From the NCBI GenBank assembly GCA_043228905.1, contig JBHGNT010000001.1, positions 22,320,001-22,384,000 of the forward strand: 64,000 nt of DNA, in the 5' to 3' direction. The notes under the pieces are model-generated. The model did no database searches and had not been told where the DNA came from. It was given only the letters and a program-made list of their open reading frames with translations. Of this stretch, positions 11,394-22,850 are shown piece by piece. Source of the DNA: Azolla caroliniana. Lineage: Eukaryota; Polypodiophyta. Every line of letters begins with the position of its first letter. Positions within the stretch are counted from its first letter, which is position 1. A program made the position numbers and the translations under genes.

Positions 11394-11650
11394 AGCGTAG
11401 CTGAGGGAACGATATTCCTTTCAAATTGCAACTGCTTAGTCCTGAGCGCTTCGTTGGGTTTGTTATGGTCCCTCTTCGAAGTGCGTTGATAGCGAAGAAC
11501 TATTTCAACAGCCTCTTCGAAGGATTTTGGATCCTTATCGTGCATTATGTAGTGATAGTCCGAATTGGGGATGCAATTGACAAAACAAGCTATTAACTGT
11601 GACAAAATCAGTCCAAGTATAGAATACCACGGTAAATTCTCACCACGGGA
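11394..11650 (-). pseudogene. G0 gypsy gag fragment
   Basis: Reading leftward from about 11605: SQLIACFVNCIPNSDYHYIM, then DPKSFEEAVEIVLRYQ, which resembles the end of a Ty3/gypsy capsid domain. It is cut on its downstream side by the solo LTR. It is directly joined on its upstream side (about 11650) to an integrase fragment with no LTR between, so a rearrangement fused two elements or two parts of one. Confidence 0.6.
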
Positions 11651-12279
11651 CGTTATATGCTCATGCTCGTAACAAATGTATTGTAGGCGTGGGTGACAAA
11701 AGGCAAGATTTGATCCTAGGTTTTGTGGAATGAATTGATGTAAGCAGCAATCTCCTGCTTGAGGGTCTTGTTGAGGTGTTCGGTGAGGCCATTTGTTTGT
11801 GGATGGTACGGGGATGTAAACACTTGATGGACACCTAATTGAGTTGCGACAACATTGAGGACATCCCCATGGAACTGGCGACCCTGATCAGATAAGAGTT
11901 GGAGAGGACAACCATGCTGAAAAATTACCTTCTGCAAGAGTTGGGAGGCAATTGTTGCGTAATGACGTCGGGCATGCCAATAGTTTCATCCCACATGGTG
12001 AGGTATTCTGTTATGTCTAGGATACACCTGTTGCCCCTCGAGGTTTCGGGAAAAGGTCCCATGAAATTCCATCCAACCAGCTCGAAAGGTGACGTGACGA
12101 AGATGGGCTGGAACGGTCCAACTAGCTTGCCCCCAAGTTTGATGTGTTGACGCAAAGCACATTGTTTGATGTAGGTAGAGATAGACTGTCACATGTTGGG
12201 CCAGTTATACTTGAGGCGTAATTTTTCAAGAATTGTGTGGAAACCCAGATAGCCCGAAAAGGGGTGCTCGTGATAAAAT
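11651..12279 (-). pseudogene. Ty3/gypsy integrase fragment
   Basis: Reading leftward, the zinc-binding region remains as FYHEHPFSGYLGFHTILEKL and RLKYNWPNM. The catalytic core follows: WNFMGPFPETSRGN (Asp of the usual IDFLGPFP is Asn here), LLSDQGRQFHG, then SPYHPQTNGLTEHLNKTL with the catalytic Glu. It ends near DQILPFVTHAYNT. The loss of the first catalytic Asp and several frameshifts mark it as dead. Copia A is inserted in its zinc-binding region at 12280. Confidence 0.85.
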
Positions 12280-12831
12280 TGTTGGGAAATCGGTCCCTCC
12301 GGATGGGATTCGGTGATGAATAAAGAGGACCCAGCGAGAACCATAAGAGATACGGAAACTAGAGGAGACCCGATGAGAACCGGAAGAGAAGACATACTTG
12401 TAGATATGTTTTGAGTAAGCCTAGTAAGGCTATATTTCTAAATGGCCCTAAGTTAATATAAGTATAAATATGACTTAGGGAAATCAGTATAGAATGTGAG
12501 AGTGTTGTTGTTTATATCGTTGTTACTATTGTACAGAGAGTGATAGAGAGGGAGACAGTGTGAGATATAGAGAGATACTTTGTTGTAACCACTAGTTGGT
12601 GAAGATACAGAGCTCGAGGTCGTTGCTCCAAGGCTCTAATTGTGCCTTTCTCCTATAGTGATAGTTCGAGTCCGTGGGCTCCCGTGGTTTTTTCCCTATT
12701 TGGGTTTTCCACGTAAACATCTTGTTTATTTCCTTTTTGTACTCTCCACTTCCCATTTCTGTGTTTCATTCCCATTCCTGTGATTCAAGCCTCGGTTGTG
12801 GCCGAGCAATATTCCGTGTTTATTCTTCTCA
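12280..12831 (+). repeat. 5' LTR of copia A
   Basis: This 552-bp LTR starts TGTTGGGAAATCGG and ends TTCTTCTCA. The TATA candidate TATAAATA is at 12463-12470. The U5 part holds the CCGTGG(T)nCCC...GGGTTTTCCACGT element at about 12681-12715, which also occurs in the solo LTR and is common in plant copia LTRs. Confidence 0.85.
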
Positions 12832-12834
12832 ATC

Positions 12835-12846
12835 TGGTATCAGAAC
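12835..12846 (+). promoter_or_regulatory. Primer binding site of copia A (initiator Met tRNA type)
   Basis: TGGTATCAGAAC lies three bases after the LTR end. It matches the usual TGGTATCAGAGC, complementary to the 3' end of initiator Met tRNA, with one difference. First-strand DNA synthesis starts here in this class. Confidence 0.85.
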
Positions 12847-12860
12847 GAACAACACAGAAA

Positions 12861-13705
12861 ATGGAAGAATCGTTCGGTGGCATGTTCAAGCTCACTGCCT
12901 CCAACTACTCAGTGTGGAAGTCGAAGATGAGGGATATGCTGGTGGTCAAAGATCTTTGGTTGCCAGTTTAGTTCGGGGACAAGAAACCGGATAAGATCAA
13001 CGCCACAGTGTGGGAGGTGATGCACATGAAGACAACGACATACATCCGGTGCTTCATCGACATGAACCTGTAAAACAATTTCAATGAAGAGAGTAAGGCT
13101 CATGAACTCTAGTAGAAGATCAACATCATGTTCCAAAACAAGAATGCCGTTAATCGGGTTTCGGTATTCCGGAAGCTAGTGAGGCTCCGGTACCAAGACG
13201 ACTCCAGTATTGAGGAGCACACGAATGCCTTCCAGGGATGAATACACCAAGCAACCTCGTTGGAAGTACCTCTCACCGATGTGGTACTCACATTGCTCCT
13301 GCTCGGTTCCCTCCCGGATAGCTGGGAGACGCTAGTTGTCACATTGGGCAATGCCGGGCCGGAAGGCAAACAGTTGTCCCTAGCAAGGGTAAATTCAAGC
13401 TTGCTAGATGAAGAAGCTTGCCGGAAGAACCGGGAGTCCGGAACCGATCCGAAGGCTTTGGTCACGGAAGATGACCACAACTGGGGAAGAGGTCAGTATT
13501 GGAGTCCCCAAAACCGGGACAAATCGGGGACGAGGTCGAAGTCAAGGGGGAGGCCTACTTGCTTCTATTGAGGGAAGCTGGGACACTTCCAAAAGAACTG
13601 CTAGCATTTCCGGAAGGAGAAAGAAACTGACATTACCGATTCGAAGAAGAGTTCGGACTGAAACGGTTCGGATCGGCGAGGCCCGGATCGGAAAGGAACG
13701 TCGGC
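12861..13705 (+). pseudogene. Copia A gag, broken
   Basis: The start ATG at 12861 gives MEESFGGMFKLTASNYSVWK and SKMRDMLVVKDLWLPV, the usual copia gag N-terminus, then a stop at 12969. Homology to copia C gag continues through LLGSLPDSWETLVVTLGNA to a zinc knuckle near 13553-13600 (CFY-stop-GKLGHFQKNC), where the second Cys codon has become TGA. It ends at the copia B insertion. Non-functional. Confidence 0.8.
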
Positions 13706-13710
13706 AAACG

Positions 13711-14057
13711 TGCAGAGAGGGAATAAACACATAGAGAAACTGAATTCAAAACACTGTGTAAAACTCTATACATAGGATGTGCTCAGAGAGCACTTTTATA
13801 CAAGTTCATATGGATTGACAGAAGTACTGACACGTACTTCAATGCTCATAACTAAGCTCCTACACTAACTCCCAAATATATTCCCTTGCAGAATATCTGT
13901 TCAATGGCCTCCTGGTTTCCTCACTGATCCGACCTCTTTTTGTGCACTAGTTTGCACACTAGTTTACGCACCGATCCGGCCTAACCGATCGGTTCAGACC
14001 GATCTGGTTCTCTCCTTGCACAGCTGATCCGGCCAATGTTGAGTTGGTATCTCAACA
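13711..14057 (-). repeat. 3' LTR of copia B (shortened)
   Basis: This 347-bp LTR aligns to 19070-19509 but lacks the outermost U5 segment. On the minus strand it has a TATA box, then the dyad GTGCTC-TCT-GAGCAC at 13779-13793. The purine tract (minus strand, 14058-14077, CTTGAGGGGAAG) abuts it. Confidence 0.85.
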
Positions 14058-17000
14058 CTTCCCCTCAAGCTCAACTTGAGGCTCTCCTGGTCCTTCACTC
14101 TGGTTTCTCTTGACTTCACGCCTCGCTCGCGCTCCTCGACCCGTTCAATTTTGCGCGCCTCAACCCTTACAATCGGCTTGTCTACTTGTGCGGCATTTTC
14201 CAGCTCTCTGGCTTTCACGGTGTTGGCGCCTCCTATGCTGCCCTTTCTTCCAATTGGCCTTTAGTTGATTTGGCGTCTCGGAATCAAGCATCTGAGCCGA
14301 ATTGGCTGCCTCCGATTCGTCTCCGCTTTTGTCTGAATTGGTTGTCTCCAATTCGTCCTTAATCTTGGCCTTCTCGCCCTTGTTGGCTTCATCTCCCCCA
14401 TGCTTGGTTGGCTTTGACTCTTTCTTTTGGCTGCTACCCTCTCATCCATATCCATACTCTTCCGCAGACCCACCTTCGGCTACTTCAACCGACACTAAAT
14501 CGAATTCGTCATCCGATTTGGCGTCGCGGTCATTTCTGCTCCTTTCCTGCTCCTATCCATGGTCTTGCGCGACTTTTCTCCCCCTCAAGTTCAGCACGTC
14601 GAAGTGCCGCAACCTAAGTGCACTCGAGAATCGCCGCAACTTGTCCAAATCAAGGGGCTTGGTGAAAATGTCGGCGTTCTGCCAATCCATCGAAATATAC
14701 TAAAGTTCAACGTCACCAGAGAGGACACGCTAGTGGACAAACGGGTAGTGCACCTCAATGTGCTTAGTCTGGGCGTGGAAAATGGGGTTCTTTGCAAGTT
14801 GGATGTTGTTGACGTTGTCGTAGTAGATCGTTGTCGGACTGGACACCTCCACCTGCAGATCCTTGAGTAGTCGTTGCAACTATATAGCTTCGCACGTTGC
14901 GACAGCCGCTGCTCGATACTCGGGCTCAGTGCTCGACAATGCAACTGTCGGCTACTTCTTGCTACTCAACGCGATCGCGGCGCTCCCAAGGGAGAATGTG
15001 AATCCGGATGTGGATCGGCGATCACTAGCATTTTCGGCCCAGTCGGCATTTGTATACCCGACTAGTTGCGCGATAGTACCAATCCGATATAGTAGCCCCC
15101 GGTTGTTAGTGCCACCGACGTAGCTGAGTACGTGTTGTGCACACTGAAGGTGCTCCTTGGTTGGCCGTGCCATGAATTGCCTAATCAAGTAGAATGGGTA
15201 ACTGATGTCCTGGGTCGCAGTCCTTTCCGGAGTTGGGGCGAAGCTTCGTGGTTCTATCTAGAGGAGTTGAGACGGACCTACCGTCTGCCATTCCGATCTT
15301 GAAGAGCATACTAAGCACATAATGCCATTGGCTGAACTTCGATCCCGAGAGAGTAATGAAGGTCCCCCAGGTCCTTCATATCAAATGATGCCGCAAGCTG
15401 GAGCTTTACGCAGTCAATTTCACCTAGGTCGACGCCGGCGATGACCAACTCATCATCATAAAGTTAAATACTAACCGGCCCAAGTTGACCTTGACAGACG
15501 AACAATGAAGAGTCCGATTTGGACGTCACAAATCCCATCCGACACATTTGTTGCGTGATCTTTGCATTCCAAGCACGTGGGGCTTGCGTTAGTCCGTAAA
15601 GGGATTTCTTCAACCGGCATAACGCTGAAGTGTTCGTTCTGGAGTGAAATCTGGGGGGCAGTACCATGTACACTTGTTCCTCAAGCTCGCCTTGCAGGAA
15701 CACATTCTTTACAACCATCTGATGTAACTGCCACCCCTTCACTGCAGCTACGACAAGCAAAACATAGGCAGTCTTCATCTTCGCGACTGGCGCAAACGTC
15801 TCATCGAAATGAATGTCGTGTTGCTGCGCATAGCCTTTTGCTACTAACCGGGCCTTCTAAGGGTTCACCGAACCATCAGTGTTGTACTTGACCTTGTACA
15901 CCCACCTACATCCAATGGGCTTTACACCCTTGGGGGGTGTCAACCAGGTCCCACGTTTCATTCTCCGCAAGTGCGTTCATCTCTTCCTCCATGGCGGCAC
16001 GCCAATTCACGTCCTTTGCCGCTTCATTGTAGCTCTCCGGCTCATGCACTTTTGTGACACGTGTCATGTACGCATACTAATGCGCCATGTATTCATTGTA
16101 TCCGAACCACACAATAGGGTTCTTGTGGCGGGTAGATCGGCATAAATGCTCATTAGCCGATGTTGAGGCCGTTCTGGCCGACACGGTCTTCGCTTTTCAA
16201 GGCCCTTCATCGCTCTTCTCGTAGTTAGATTCGCGTTGATTTGACTCGTCCTTATCTTTGCCGTACTTCGGCATCTTCTTTTTTCCCTTTTCTTTGCGCG
16301 TAAACCGTCTCTTTGGCTTCCTGCGCGGCGAATGCATGGCCGAGTCTCCACTACTCGCCGACTCTTCATCTAACTAGTCAAACCGATTCATTCGCTAATT
16401 CGCTCCACCTAGCCAAAATGAGATCGGACTCTCGTCAAGAGTTGTGACTTTGCGTTCATCAGAACGCATATCAACCATGCTGACCTCATCTTCAGAACTC
16501 GGATTGGAGTCGAGGTCCAGAGTCTGAGGCAAATACCAAGACGCAGACTTATCGAACACAACATCGCAATTTACATGAGCTTGTTTGGTTCGGGGGTTAT
16601 AACACTTATAACCCTTCTGTTCGCCCGAATAGCCAACCAAGATACACTTCTCGGCTTTCGCGCCCAACTTCATCCGTTTCTCCTTCGGCACATGCACATA
16701 CGCGATGCTACCGAAAACCCTCAAGTGGTGTAGATGCTACCAAATACAGCCCATGTGCCGACACTTTTCCTCCGATCCGATTCTAGATGTAGACCGCGGT
16801 TTGAACTGCTTCGGCCCAATAGAACTTGGGCATGCTCTTTTCTTCCAGCATTGCCCGCGCCGCTTCCACAACCGACCGATTCTTCCTTTCGGCTATGCCG
16901 TTGTGTTCCGGCATATACCTGCAACTGAATTCGCGCCGAATTCCCATTTGTTGCAGATAACTATTGAATTGGCCAGAAAAGTACTCTTTTCCACCATCCG

Positions 17001-17835
17001 ACCATAGGCATTTGATCTTCCTCCCTGTTTCCCTTTCGACAAGATTTTTGAAGTTTCGGAAATAGTCGAAGACTTCACTCTTCTTTTCGATGAGGTAGGT
17101 CCAAGTGTGCCGAGTGTAGTCGTCGATGAAGGAGACGAAATATCGACTCCCGTCAAGACACGTTCTGTGCCGGTCCCCATACATCGGAATGTATCAGGTC
17201 GAGCATATTTCGAATCCGATTACGCTCGTTTGGGAAAGGAAATCGGTGTTCTTCCCTAGTTGGCAGGCTTCACAAATTTGGGCCTTTCGACCACATAATT
17301 TCGGCAATCCGAACACAACTTGTTTCGATTGCAGATCCTGAAGCCTTTGGTAGTTGATGTGGCCTATCCACTTATGCCACAAGTCGATATCCGACTCGAC
17401 TTTTTGTCCTTTCACGAACATGGCAGTGCATACATCATTGGTGTCGAGGATAAACATCCTCTCATCTCTGCGCCCTTGCGCAATAATTTGGCCTTCTTCC
17501 TCGGTGAAGCACCCAAGATGCGTGAGCTGGACTTGCATCCCCTAGTCGATGATCTGTTTGACCAACACCAGATTCTTCGTAATTGTCGGCATGTGTAACA
17601 CGTTCATTAGCTTCCCTTTTTCCCCAATGTGGATGACGGGAGCTTTACCGACATGTATAATCGGATGCAGACTGTCGTCTCTTGTTGCGACTACTCCAGG
17701 TTGTTCCGGTTTTTCCAGATATGAGAACCACTCTTTATGGTTCGTCATATGTTTTGACGCTCCGAAGTCAACATAGCACACTTTGTCCGATTTCAGGGTG
17801 GTCTTCTTCATCGAGTTCGCTTCGTGTCTTGTCAA
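14058..17835 (-). pseudogene. Copia B pol: protease, integrase, RT, RNase H and charged tail
   Basis: Leftward: the protease reads CYVDFGASKHMTNH (family DSGAS, Ser to Phe) near 17780. The integrase zinc region is WHKWIGHINYQRLQDL...CEACQLGK at 17400-17260, and the core at 17180-16780 has CLWSDGGKEYFSGQF and PEHNGIAERKNRSV. RT runs about 15900-15450, with LHQMVVKNVFLQGELEEQVYM and KKSLYGLTQAPRAWN. The YVDD site has become YDDE behind a stop near 15460. RNase H includes GYTNADWAENASDRRSTSG at about 15080. After RNase H a charged region (about 14600-14060) includes LDSETPNQLKANWKK and matches the copia D tail. Dead by several lesions. Confidence 0.85.
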
Positions 17836-17850
17836 GAAGGCTGCCTCCTT

Positions 17851-18960
17851 TCAAACTTTTTTGGATCCTTCGGCGTAGTGTGTCCGCTGCCGATTTCCTT
17901 GTTCGGTCCGTCCAGATCCAGATCCGGTTTTCTCCGAATCGGCACACTTCTTCCAGCACACATTCTCCTTGTGGCCTTTCTTGCCACAATACCAGCATTC
18001 CGCGACGTGTTTCCCTTGCCAGTTCTCGTCACCTCTTCGACTCCCCCTACTTCCGAAGGGTTCGGAGTTGTTGTCATCATCACCATGATGCCTTCTTCCT
18101 TGCTCCCATCGGTCGCCTCCATTGCACGCCAACTCACCTTGTCCACCATGACCGCGGGGCCTATCTCCCTCCGTATATAGCATCTTGTTGTTAGCATGTG
18201 TACTCGTCGACGCACCCGTGTGTTTCTCCTCTACAAGGAGCATCGACTTCAAGTTGAAAAACGATGGCGTATTCTCCCTTGTACAAAAAACAGTATGGAA
18301 TGCTCCAAACATCGACGTCAATCCTCTGAGGTAGATCTGCACCAATTCGCCCTCCTGAACGTTCATATTGATGGAGGCGAGGGAGTCCCAGATATCCTTT
18401 ATCTTCGAGGTGTAGTCAACCACCGTCATATCACGTTGATGCACATTGCTCAACTCCTGCCAGACTTGGAGCTTTCTAGCTATGGTGCTTGCGGAGAAAA
18501 TCTTTTTCAGATTTCCCCACGCATCCTTCGGTGTTCTTGCATCCCGAATGTAGCTCAAGAGCTGTTCGTTCACACAGGACACGAAGCAGTAGAGAACTCT
18601 ACTCGTCGAGTGTTCCCAGGCCGGGAAGTCTCTCTTTGTCGATTCGGGTGCTATATCATTCGCTCCCTCAATATATCTCCAACATCCATGTTTGAGAAGG
18701 TACCACGCATCCTTCAGTGTTCTTGCATCCCGAATGTAGCTCAAGAGTTGTTCGTTCACACAGGACACGAAGCAGTAGAGAACTCTACTCGTCGAGTGTT
18801 CCCAGGCCGGGAAGTCTCTCTTTGTCGATTCGGGTGCTATATCATTCGCTCCCTCAATATATCTCCAACATCCATGTTTGAGAAGGTACTGGTGCATCTT
18901 GTACGACCAAGATGTGTAGTTACTTCTGTTGAGCTTCTCAGTTGGAACCGAACTAGCCAT
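17851..18960 (-). CDS. Copia B gag polyprotein, open, with an internal duplication
   Basis: This 369-codon frame starts MASSVPTEKLNRSNYTSWSY, the copia gag start seen in copia D, E and G. It holds the UBN2-type capsid region (RKLQVWQELSNVHQRDMTVV, then YTSKIKDIWDSL) and a CCHC knuckle, CWYCGKKGHKENVC, near residue 317. Residues from about 26 to 149 contain two copies of one 62-residue block, a 186-bp in-frame tandem duplication with very few base differences. It makes the capsid in this class. Whether the duplicated form still assembles is unknown. The frame continues toward the protease after a stop. Confidence 0.85.
   Translation of the reverse strand: MASSVPTEKLNRSNYTSWSYKMHQYLLKHGCWRYIEGANDIAPESTKRDFPAWEHSTSRVLYCFVSCVNEQLLSYIRDARTLKDAWYLLKHGCWRYIEGANDIAPESTKRDFPAWEHSTSRVLYCFVSCVNEQLLSYIRDARTPKDAWGNLKKIFSASTIARKLQVWQELSNVHQRDMTVVDYTSKIKDIWDSLASINMNVQEGELVQIYLRGLTSMFGAFHTVFCTRENTPSFFNLKSMLLVEEKHTGASTSTHANNKMLYTEGDRPRGHGGQGELACNGGDRWEQGRRHHGDDDNNSEPFGSRGSRRGDENWQGKHVAECWYCGKKGHKENVCWKKCADSEKTGSGSGRTEQGNRQRTHYAEGSKKV
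18518..18889 (-). repeat. 186-bp in-frame tandem duplication in copia B gag
   Basis: 18518-18703 and 18704-18889 are head-to-tail copies with about two base differences. The unit codes for a block from YLLKHGCWRYIEGANDIAP to RDARTxKDAW. Copia D, E and G gags have a single copy. The near-identity means the event is recent. Confidence 0.93.
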
Positions 18961-19056
18961 ACGTCTATCCTTCTTCTTTTTCCTTTTTGTTCTTCACCGA
19001 GATTAGTTTTTTTTGTTTCGAGCTGAAGTCAGATGCAAAGGTTCTCAACCCTCTCA

Positions 19057-19067
19057 CTCTGATACCA
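19057..19067 (-). promoter_or_regulatory. Primer binding site of copia B
   Basis: On the minus strand this reads TGGTATCAGAG, complementary to initiator Met tRNA. It starts two bases inside the 5' LTR end at 19070. Confidence 0.9.
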
Positions 19068-19069
19068 TA

Positions 19070-19509
19070 TGAAATGTTACGTGCGGAAGCCATACGAGAC
19101 ACAGAATACTGACAGGGAAAAACAACTTTAATAGAGAGCTTAAGACACAATGTGCACGGTAGAGACAGAGAGGGAATAAACATACAGAAAAATTGAATTC
19201 AAAACAATTTGTAAAACTCTATACATAGGATGTGCTCAAAGAGCACTTTTATACAAGTCCATACGGATTGAGAGAAGTATTGACACGTACTTCAATGCTC
19301 CTAACTGAGCTCCTACACTAACTCCCAAATATATTCCCTCGCAGAATATATGTTCAACGGCCTCCCGGTTTCCGCACTAATCTAGCCTCTTGTTGCACAC
19401 CGGTTTGCGCACCAGTTTACGCACCAAACTGGCCTAGCCGATCGGTCCAAACCGATCCGGTTCTCAGCTTGCATAGCCAATCCAGTCAATGTTGAGCTTG
19501 TATCTCAAC
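19070..19509 (-). repeat. 5' LTR of copia B
   Basis: This 440-bp LTR reads TGTTGAGATACAAGCTCAACA at its start (minus strand; right end in the window). It has TATAAAA at 19247-19253 and, directly after it, the perfect dyad GTGCTC-TTT-GAGCAC at 19232-19246. It ends ...ACATTTCA next to the primer site. Confidence 0.88.
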
Positions 19510-22500
19510 AAATTGTGTCAAGTGAAGAGGAACTAATGGCCATCACTGAGGAGAATGAGTTAAACCTTGTCAGCGATGAGACAACCTGGCTTGTCAATTC
19601 CGGAGTGTCGTTCCACCTGACACCGGATCGGAGATGCTTCTCATCCTATAAATCCGGTGATCATGGTTGTGTCCGGATGGGGAATGAAGGGACATGCCGA
19701 ATTATCAGGATAGGAGATATGCTATTGACGATGTCAACCGGATGCAAGGTGCTATTGAAGGATATCCGACACGTTCTAGAGGTTCGACTGAACCTGATAT
19801 CAACCGGTCGGCTAGATGATGAAGGCTACATGGGTAGCATCCTAAACGGAGTCATGAAGTTTAGCAAAGGGATTCTAATAGTGGCTCAAGCCTGGAAGGT
19901 CAACACACTGTACTTGACGGAAAGAAGTGAACGTAGCATCTGACACTACTGGTGAGCTGTGGCACAAGAGACTGTGTCACATGAGTGAGAAGGGGAGGAA
20001 GAGGTTTGCCAAAGACAATCTCATTCCGGTAAAGGTCGGCAAGCCAAACCGAACCTCCTTCTAGTCAAGACCACCACTGAGACGGAATGCACAACTAGAG
20101 ATGGTGCATACCGATGTGTGTCAAGTGGACACGAAGTCACATGCGGAAGCTATGGGCCTCACCGTTGAAGACGAAGGATCAGGTGCTATCCATCTTCAAG
20201 GAGCTCCACACGAGAGTGGAAAGAGAAACTGGTCGGAAGCTAAAGGCGGTTCGAGCAAATAACGGAGGAGAATACCGGGGGCAATTCGAGGAGTACTATC
20301 GATTGAAGGGAATCCGGCTTGAATTTACCGTGCCGAAGAAGCCAGAACTAAACCGGCTGGCCGAAAGGATGAACTGGACCATAATGGAGAGACTCTAAAG
20401 CATGCTCGCACATGCCAAGTTACCCAAGAAGTTTTGGGTTGAGGCGTTGATGATGGAGACCTATGTGATAAACAGATCACCCTTAGTACCCTTGGGAGGA
20501 GACTCACCTCAGAAAGTATGGAACGGTAAAGATGTATCTTATCGGCATCTGATGGTGTTCAGGTGTCTCACATACGCGCATGTGGTGAAGGAGAAGAGAG
20601 GAAAGCTAAATCCGAAGTCTAGGCCATGCATATTCCTTGGATACGGCAATGATGAGTTCGGTTACCGGGTGTGGGATCTGGTCGACAAGAAGGTGTTCCG
20701 GAATTGGTACATAGTCGTCATGGAAGACATGACCATTGCCGACTGGGAGTCGGAGAAGAAGATGATCAACTCTGGATCATCCAATGAGGACACAAGGACC
20801 TACCCAGTTGAAAACCGGATGTTGGCCGGAAATCGGAGGACACTCGACGAACAAGAAACCGAACTGACCAAAGAAGAAGAAGAAGAAGAAAACATCGGAA
20901 CTGGACAAGATCCCGAATCGGATTCCGATTCGGAACTGACGAAGGACCCGTTGTCAGAAACCAGCGATGGAGATATTCTCTCTGAAAGAGAAGAGCCCCC
21001 CAGAGATTTCCAAATGCAGAGCATGTGTTGGTAACCGATGAGGGGGAGCCAGAAAGCTTCAAAGAAGCAAAGAGACACACCCACAGCCACAAGTGGTTGA
21101 GTGCCATGTAGGACGAGTTGGATTCCCTACATGAAAACCACAGTTATGAACTGACGGAGTTGGCGAAAGGGAATAGAGCATTCCGGAACAAGTGGGTGTA
21201 CAAGCTGAAACTGGGAGACGCCGGAAATCCACCAAGGTACAAAGCCTGGATCGTGGTGAAGGGCTTCTAGAAGAAGAAAGGAGTGGACTTCGATGAGATC
21301 TTTGCCCTGGCAGTAAAGATGACATCCATCCGGATGGTATTGGGCATAGTAGTAATCATGGACCTCGAGGTAGAGCAACTGGACGTCCAGACGACATTCC
21401 TCCATGGTGACCTCGAAGAAGACATCTACATGCATCAACCGGAAGGATTTGAGAAGAAAGGGAAGGAGCACCTGGTGTGCCGGCTGAAGAAGAGCTTATA
21501 CGAACTAAAGCAAGCTCCCTGGCAATGGTACCAGAAGTTCGACTCCTTCATGACCGACCAAGGGTACCACAAGATGCAAGCCGATCACTGCATGTTTGTG
21601 AAGAAATTTGACGGAGGTGACTTCCTGATATTGCTCCTATATGTGGATGATATGTTGATTGTCGGATGAGACCAAGGCAAGATCCGGATGCTGAAGAAGG
21701 CTCTGAACCGAACCTTCTCAATGAAAGACTTGGGGCCGGCAAGACAGATATTGGGAATGCACATCATCCGAGACCGGTCGAAGAAGCTATTGTGGTTGTC
21801 ACAGGAGAAGTACGTGACAAAGGTGCTTCAACGGTTCAACATGTCGGAGGCGAAACCGGTCAGATCGACACTTCTGGCAAACTTCAAGCTATCCGGAAAA
21901 CAAAGTCCGAGGACAAAGGCAGAGAAGACGGATATGATGAAGAAACCATATGCCTTTGCCGTCGGAAGCTTGATGTACGTGATGGTATGTACCCAGCTGG
22001 ATACAAGATATGCAGTCGGAGTGGTAAGCCGGTTCATGAGCAATCCCAGTAGAGAGCATTCAAACGCGGTCAAGTGGATACTCTGGTATCTGAAAGGCAC
22101 CTCGAGTATGTGCCTCCGGTTCGGCTCCAGTAATCCCCAACTTGATGGACTCACAGATTCAGATATGTTGGCTGATGCAGATACTAGTCAGTCTACATCC
22201 GGATATGTCATGACTTATGCAGGGGAAGTTGTTTCGTGGCAGTCAAGGATGCAGAAGACGGTTGCGTTGTCAACCACGGAGACATAGTACATGGCAATTG
22301 TAGAAGCCGGCAAGGAGATAATCTGGATGAAGTACCTCATCGGAGAGCTAGGAATCCAACAGGAGGAATATCGGCTCTAGTGCGATAGTCAAAGTGCCAT
22401 CCATCTTGCAAAGAGCGCGGCCAACCATTCCCAAATGAAACATATCCAACGAAGGTACCATTGGATCCGAGAGGGAGTAGAAGATCAAGAGTTCATGCTG

Positions 22501-22627
22501 ACGAAGATCCACATGGAGGAGAACGGGTTGGATATGCGTACCTAGGTATTGACAACTGACAAGCTAGACACGTGCCAAAAGCGGATCGGGCTGACGAGAC
22601 ATCCCATGCTGGAGTGAAGGGGGAGAT
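19510..22627 (+). pseudogene. Copia A pol: protease, integrase, RT, RNase H
   Basis: The protease reads TTWLVNSGVSFHLTPDRRCF (usual DSGAS; Asp to Asn) at about 19585. Integrase spans 20110-20770, with AVRANNGGEY (Asp to Asn), LNRLAERMNWTI and the LGYGNDEFGYRVWD block. A Glu/Asp-rich linker follows to about 21030. RT spans 21100-21800, with FLHGDLEEDIYMHQPEGF and YVDDMLIVG intact (21640-21670). RNase H spans 21950-22540, with SDMLADADTSQSTSGYVMTY. It ends at a purine tract, GAAGGGGGAGA. Stops include TTC-TAG-AAG, where CAG is expected. Confidence 0.85.
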
Positions 22628-22850
22628 TGTTGTGAAATCCGATAGTCTGGGCTTGTATAAAAGGTGCTCACTGAGCACAAAGTATGTACAGAGTGTCATT
22701 ATTTTGAAATAGAACTGAGTTTTCTTCTCTCTCTCTCTGTCTATCCCTCTCCATCTCCATCTCTGCGTTTTTTGTGTTTTACCAAATCGTCGTTCTCTAA
22801 ACGGTGTAATCTGTGTTTTGCATACGCTTCCACACACATATTCTTTTACA
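22628..22850 (+). repeat. Chimeric LTR remnant
   Basis: It begins TGTTGTGAAATCCG, like the copia A LTR start and directly behind the copia A purine tract. It then switches to sequence of the copia B/D type: TATAAAA at 22656-22662, the dyad GTGCTC-ACT-GAGCAC at 22664-22678, and a CT-rich U5 ending GCTTCCACACACAT...TTTTACA at 22850. This suggests two LTRs joined by deletion or recombination. It abuts truncated gypsy G2 gag. Confidence 0.6.

Larger units (their letters stand above)
13711..19509 (-). mobile_element. Ty1/copia retrotransposon copia B, inserted in copia A
   Basis: Two LTRs (347 and 440 bp) share the start TGTTGAGATAC/ACTCAACA (minus strand). Between them, leftward, are a Met primer site, gag, protease, integrase, RT, RNase H and a charged tail. 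Flanks are AAACG (13706-13710) and AATTG (19510-19514), a possible 5-bp target duplication with two differences. Removing B rejoins the copia A frame as judged against copia C (36595-36625). The left LTR lacks about 93 bp of U5 that the right one keeps. Gag is open, while pol has stops and a damaged RT active site. Confidence 0.88.
12280..22640 (+). mobile_element. Ty1/copia retrotransposon copia A, split by copia B
   Basis: The 5' LTR (12280-12831) is followed by an initiator-Met primer site, gag, then (after copia B at 13711-19509) protease, integrase, RT, RNase H and a purine tract near 22615-22627. Order and motifs are those of Ty1/copia. Its 3' LTR survives only as its first dozen or so bases, joined to a different LTR. 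Many stops interrupt it. It lies in a minus-strand gypsy integrase. Copia C (35866-50328) is a second copy of the same family. Confidence 0.85.

Noticed and set aside
18196-19026. 276-codon plus-strand frame with an internal repeat
   Set aside because: It is the antisense shadow of copia B gag. Its repeat is the 186-bp duplication read backwards.
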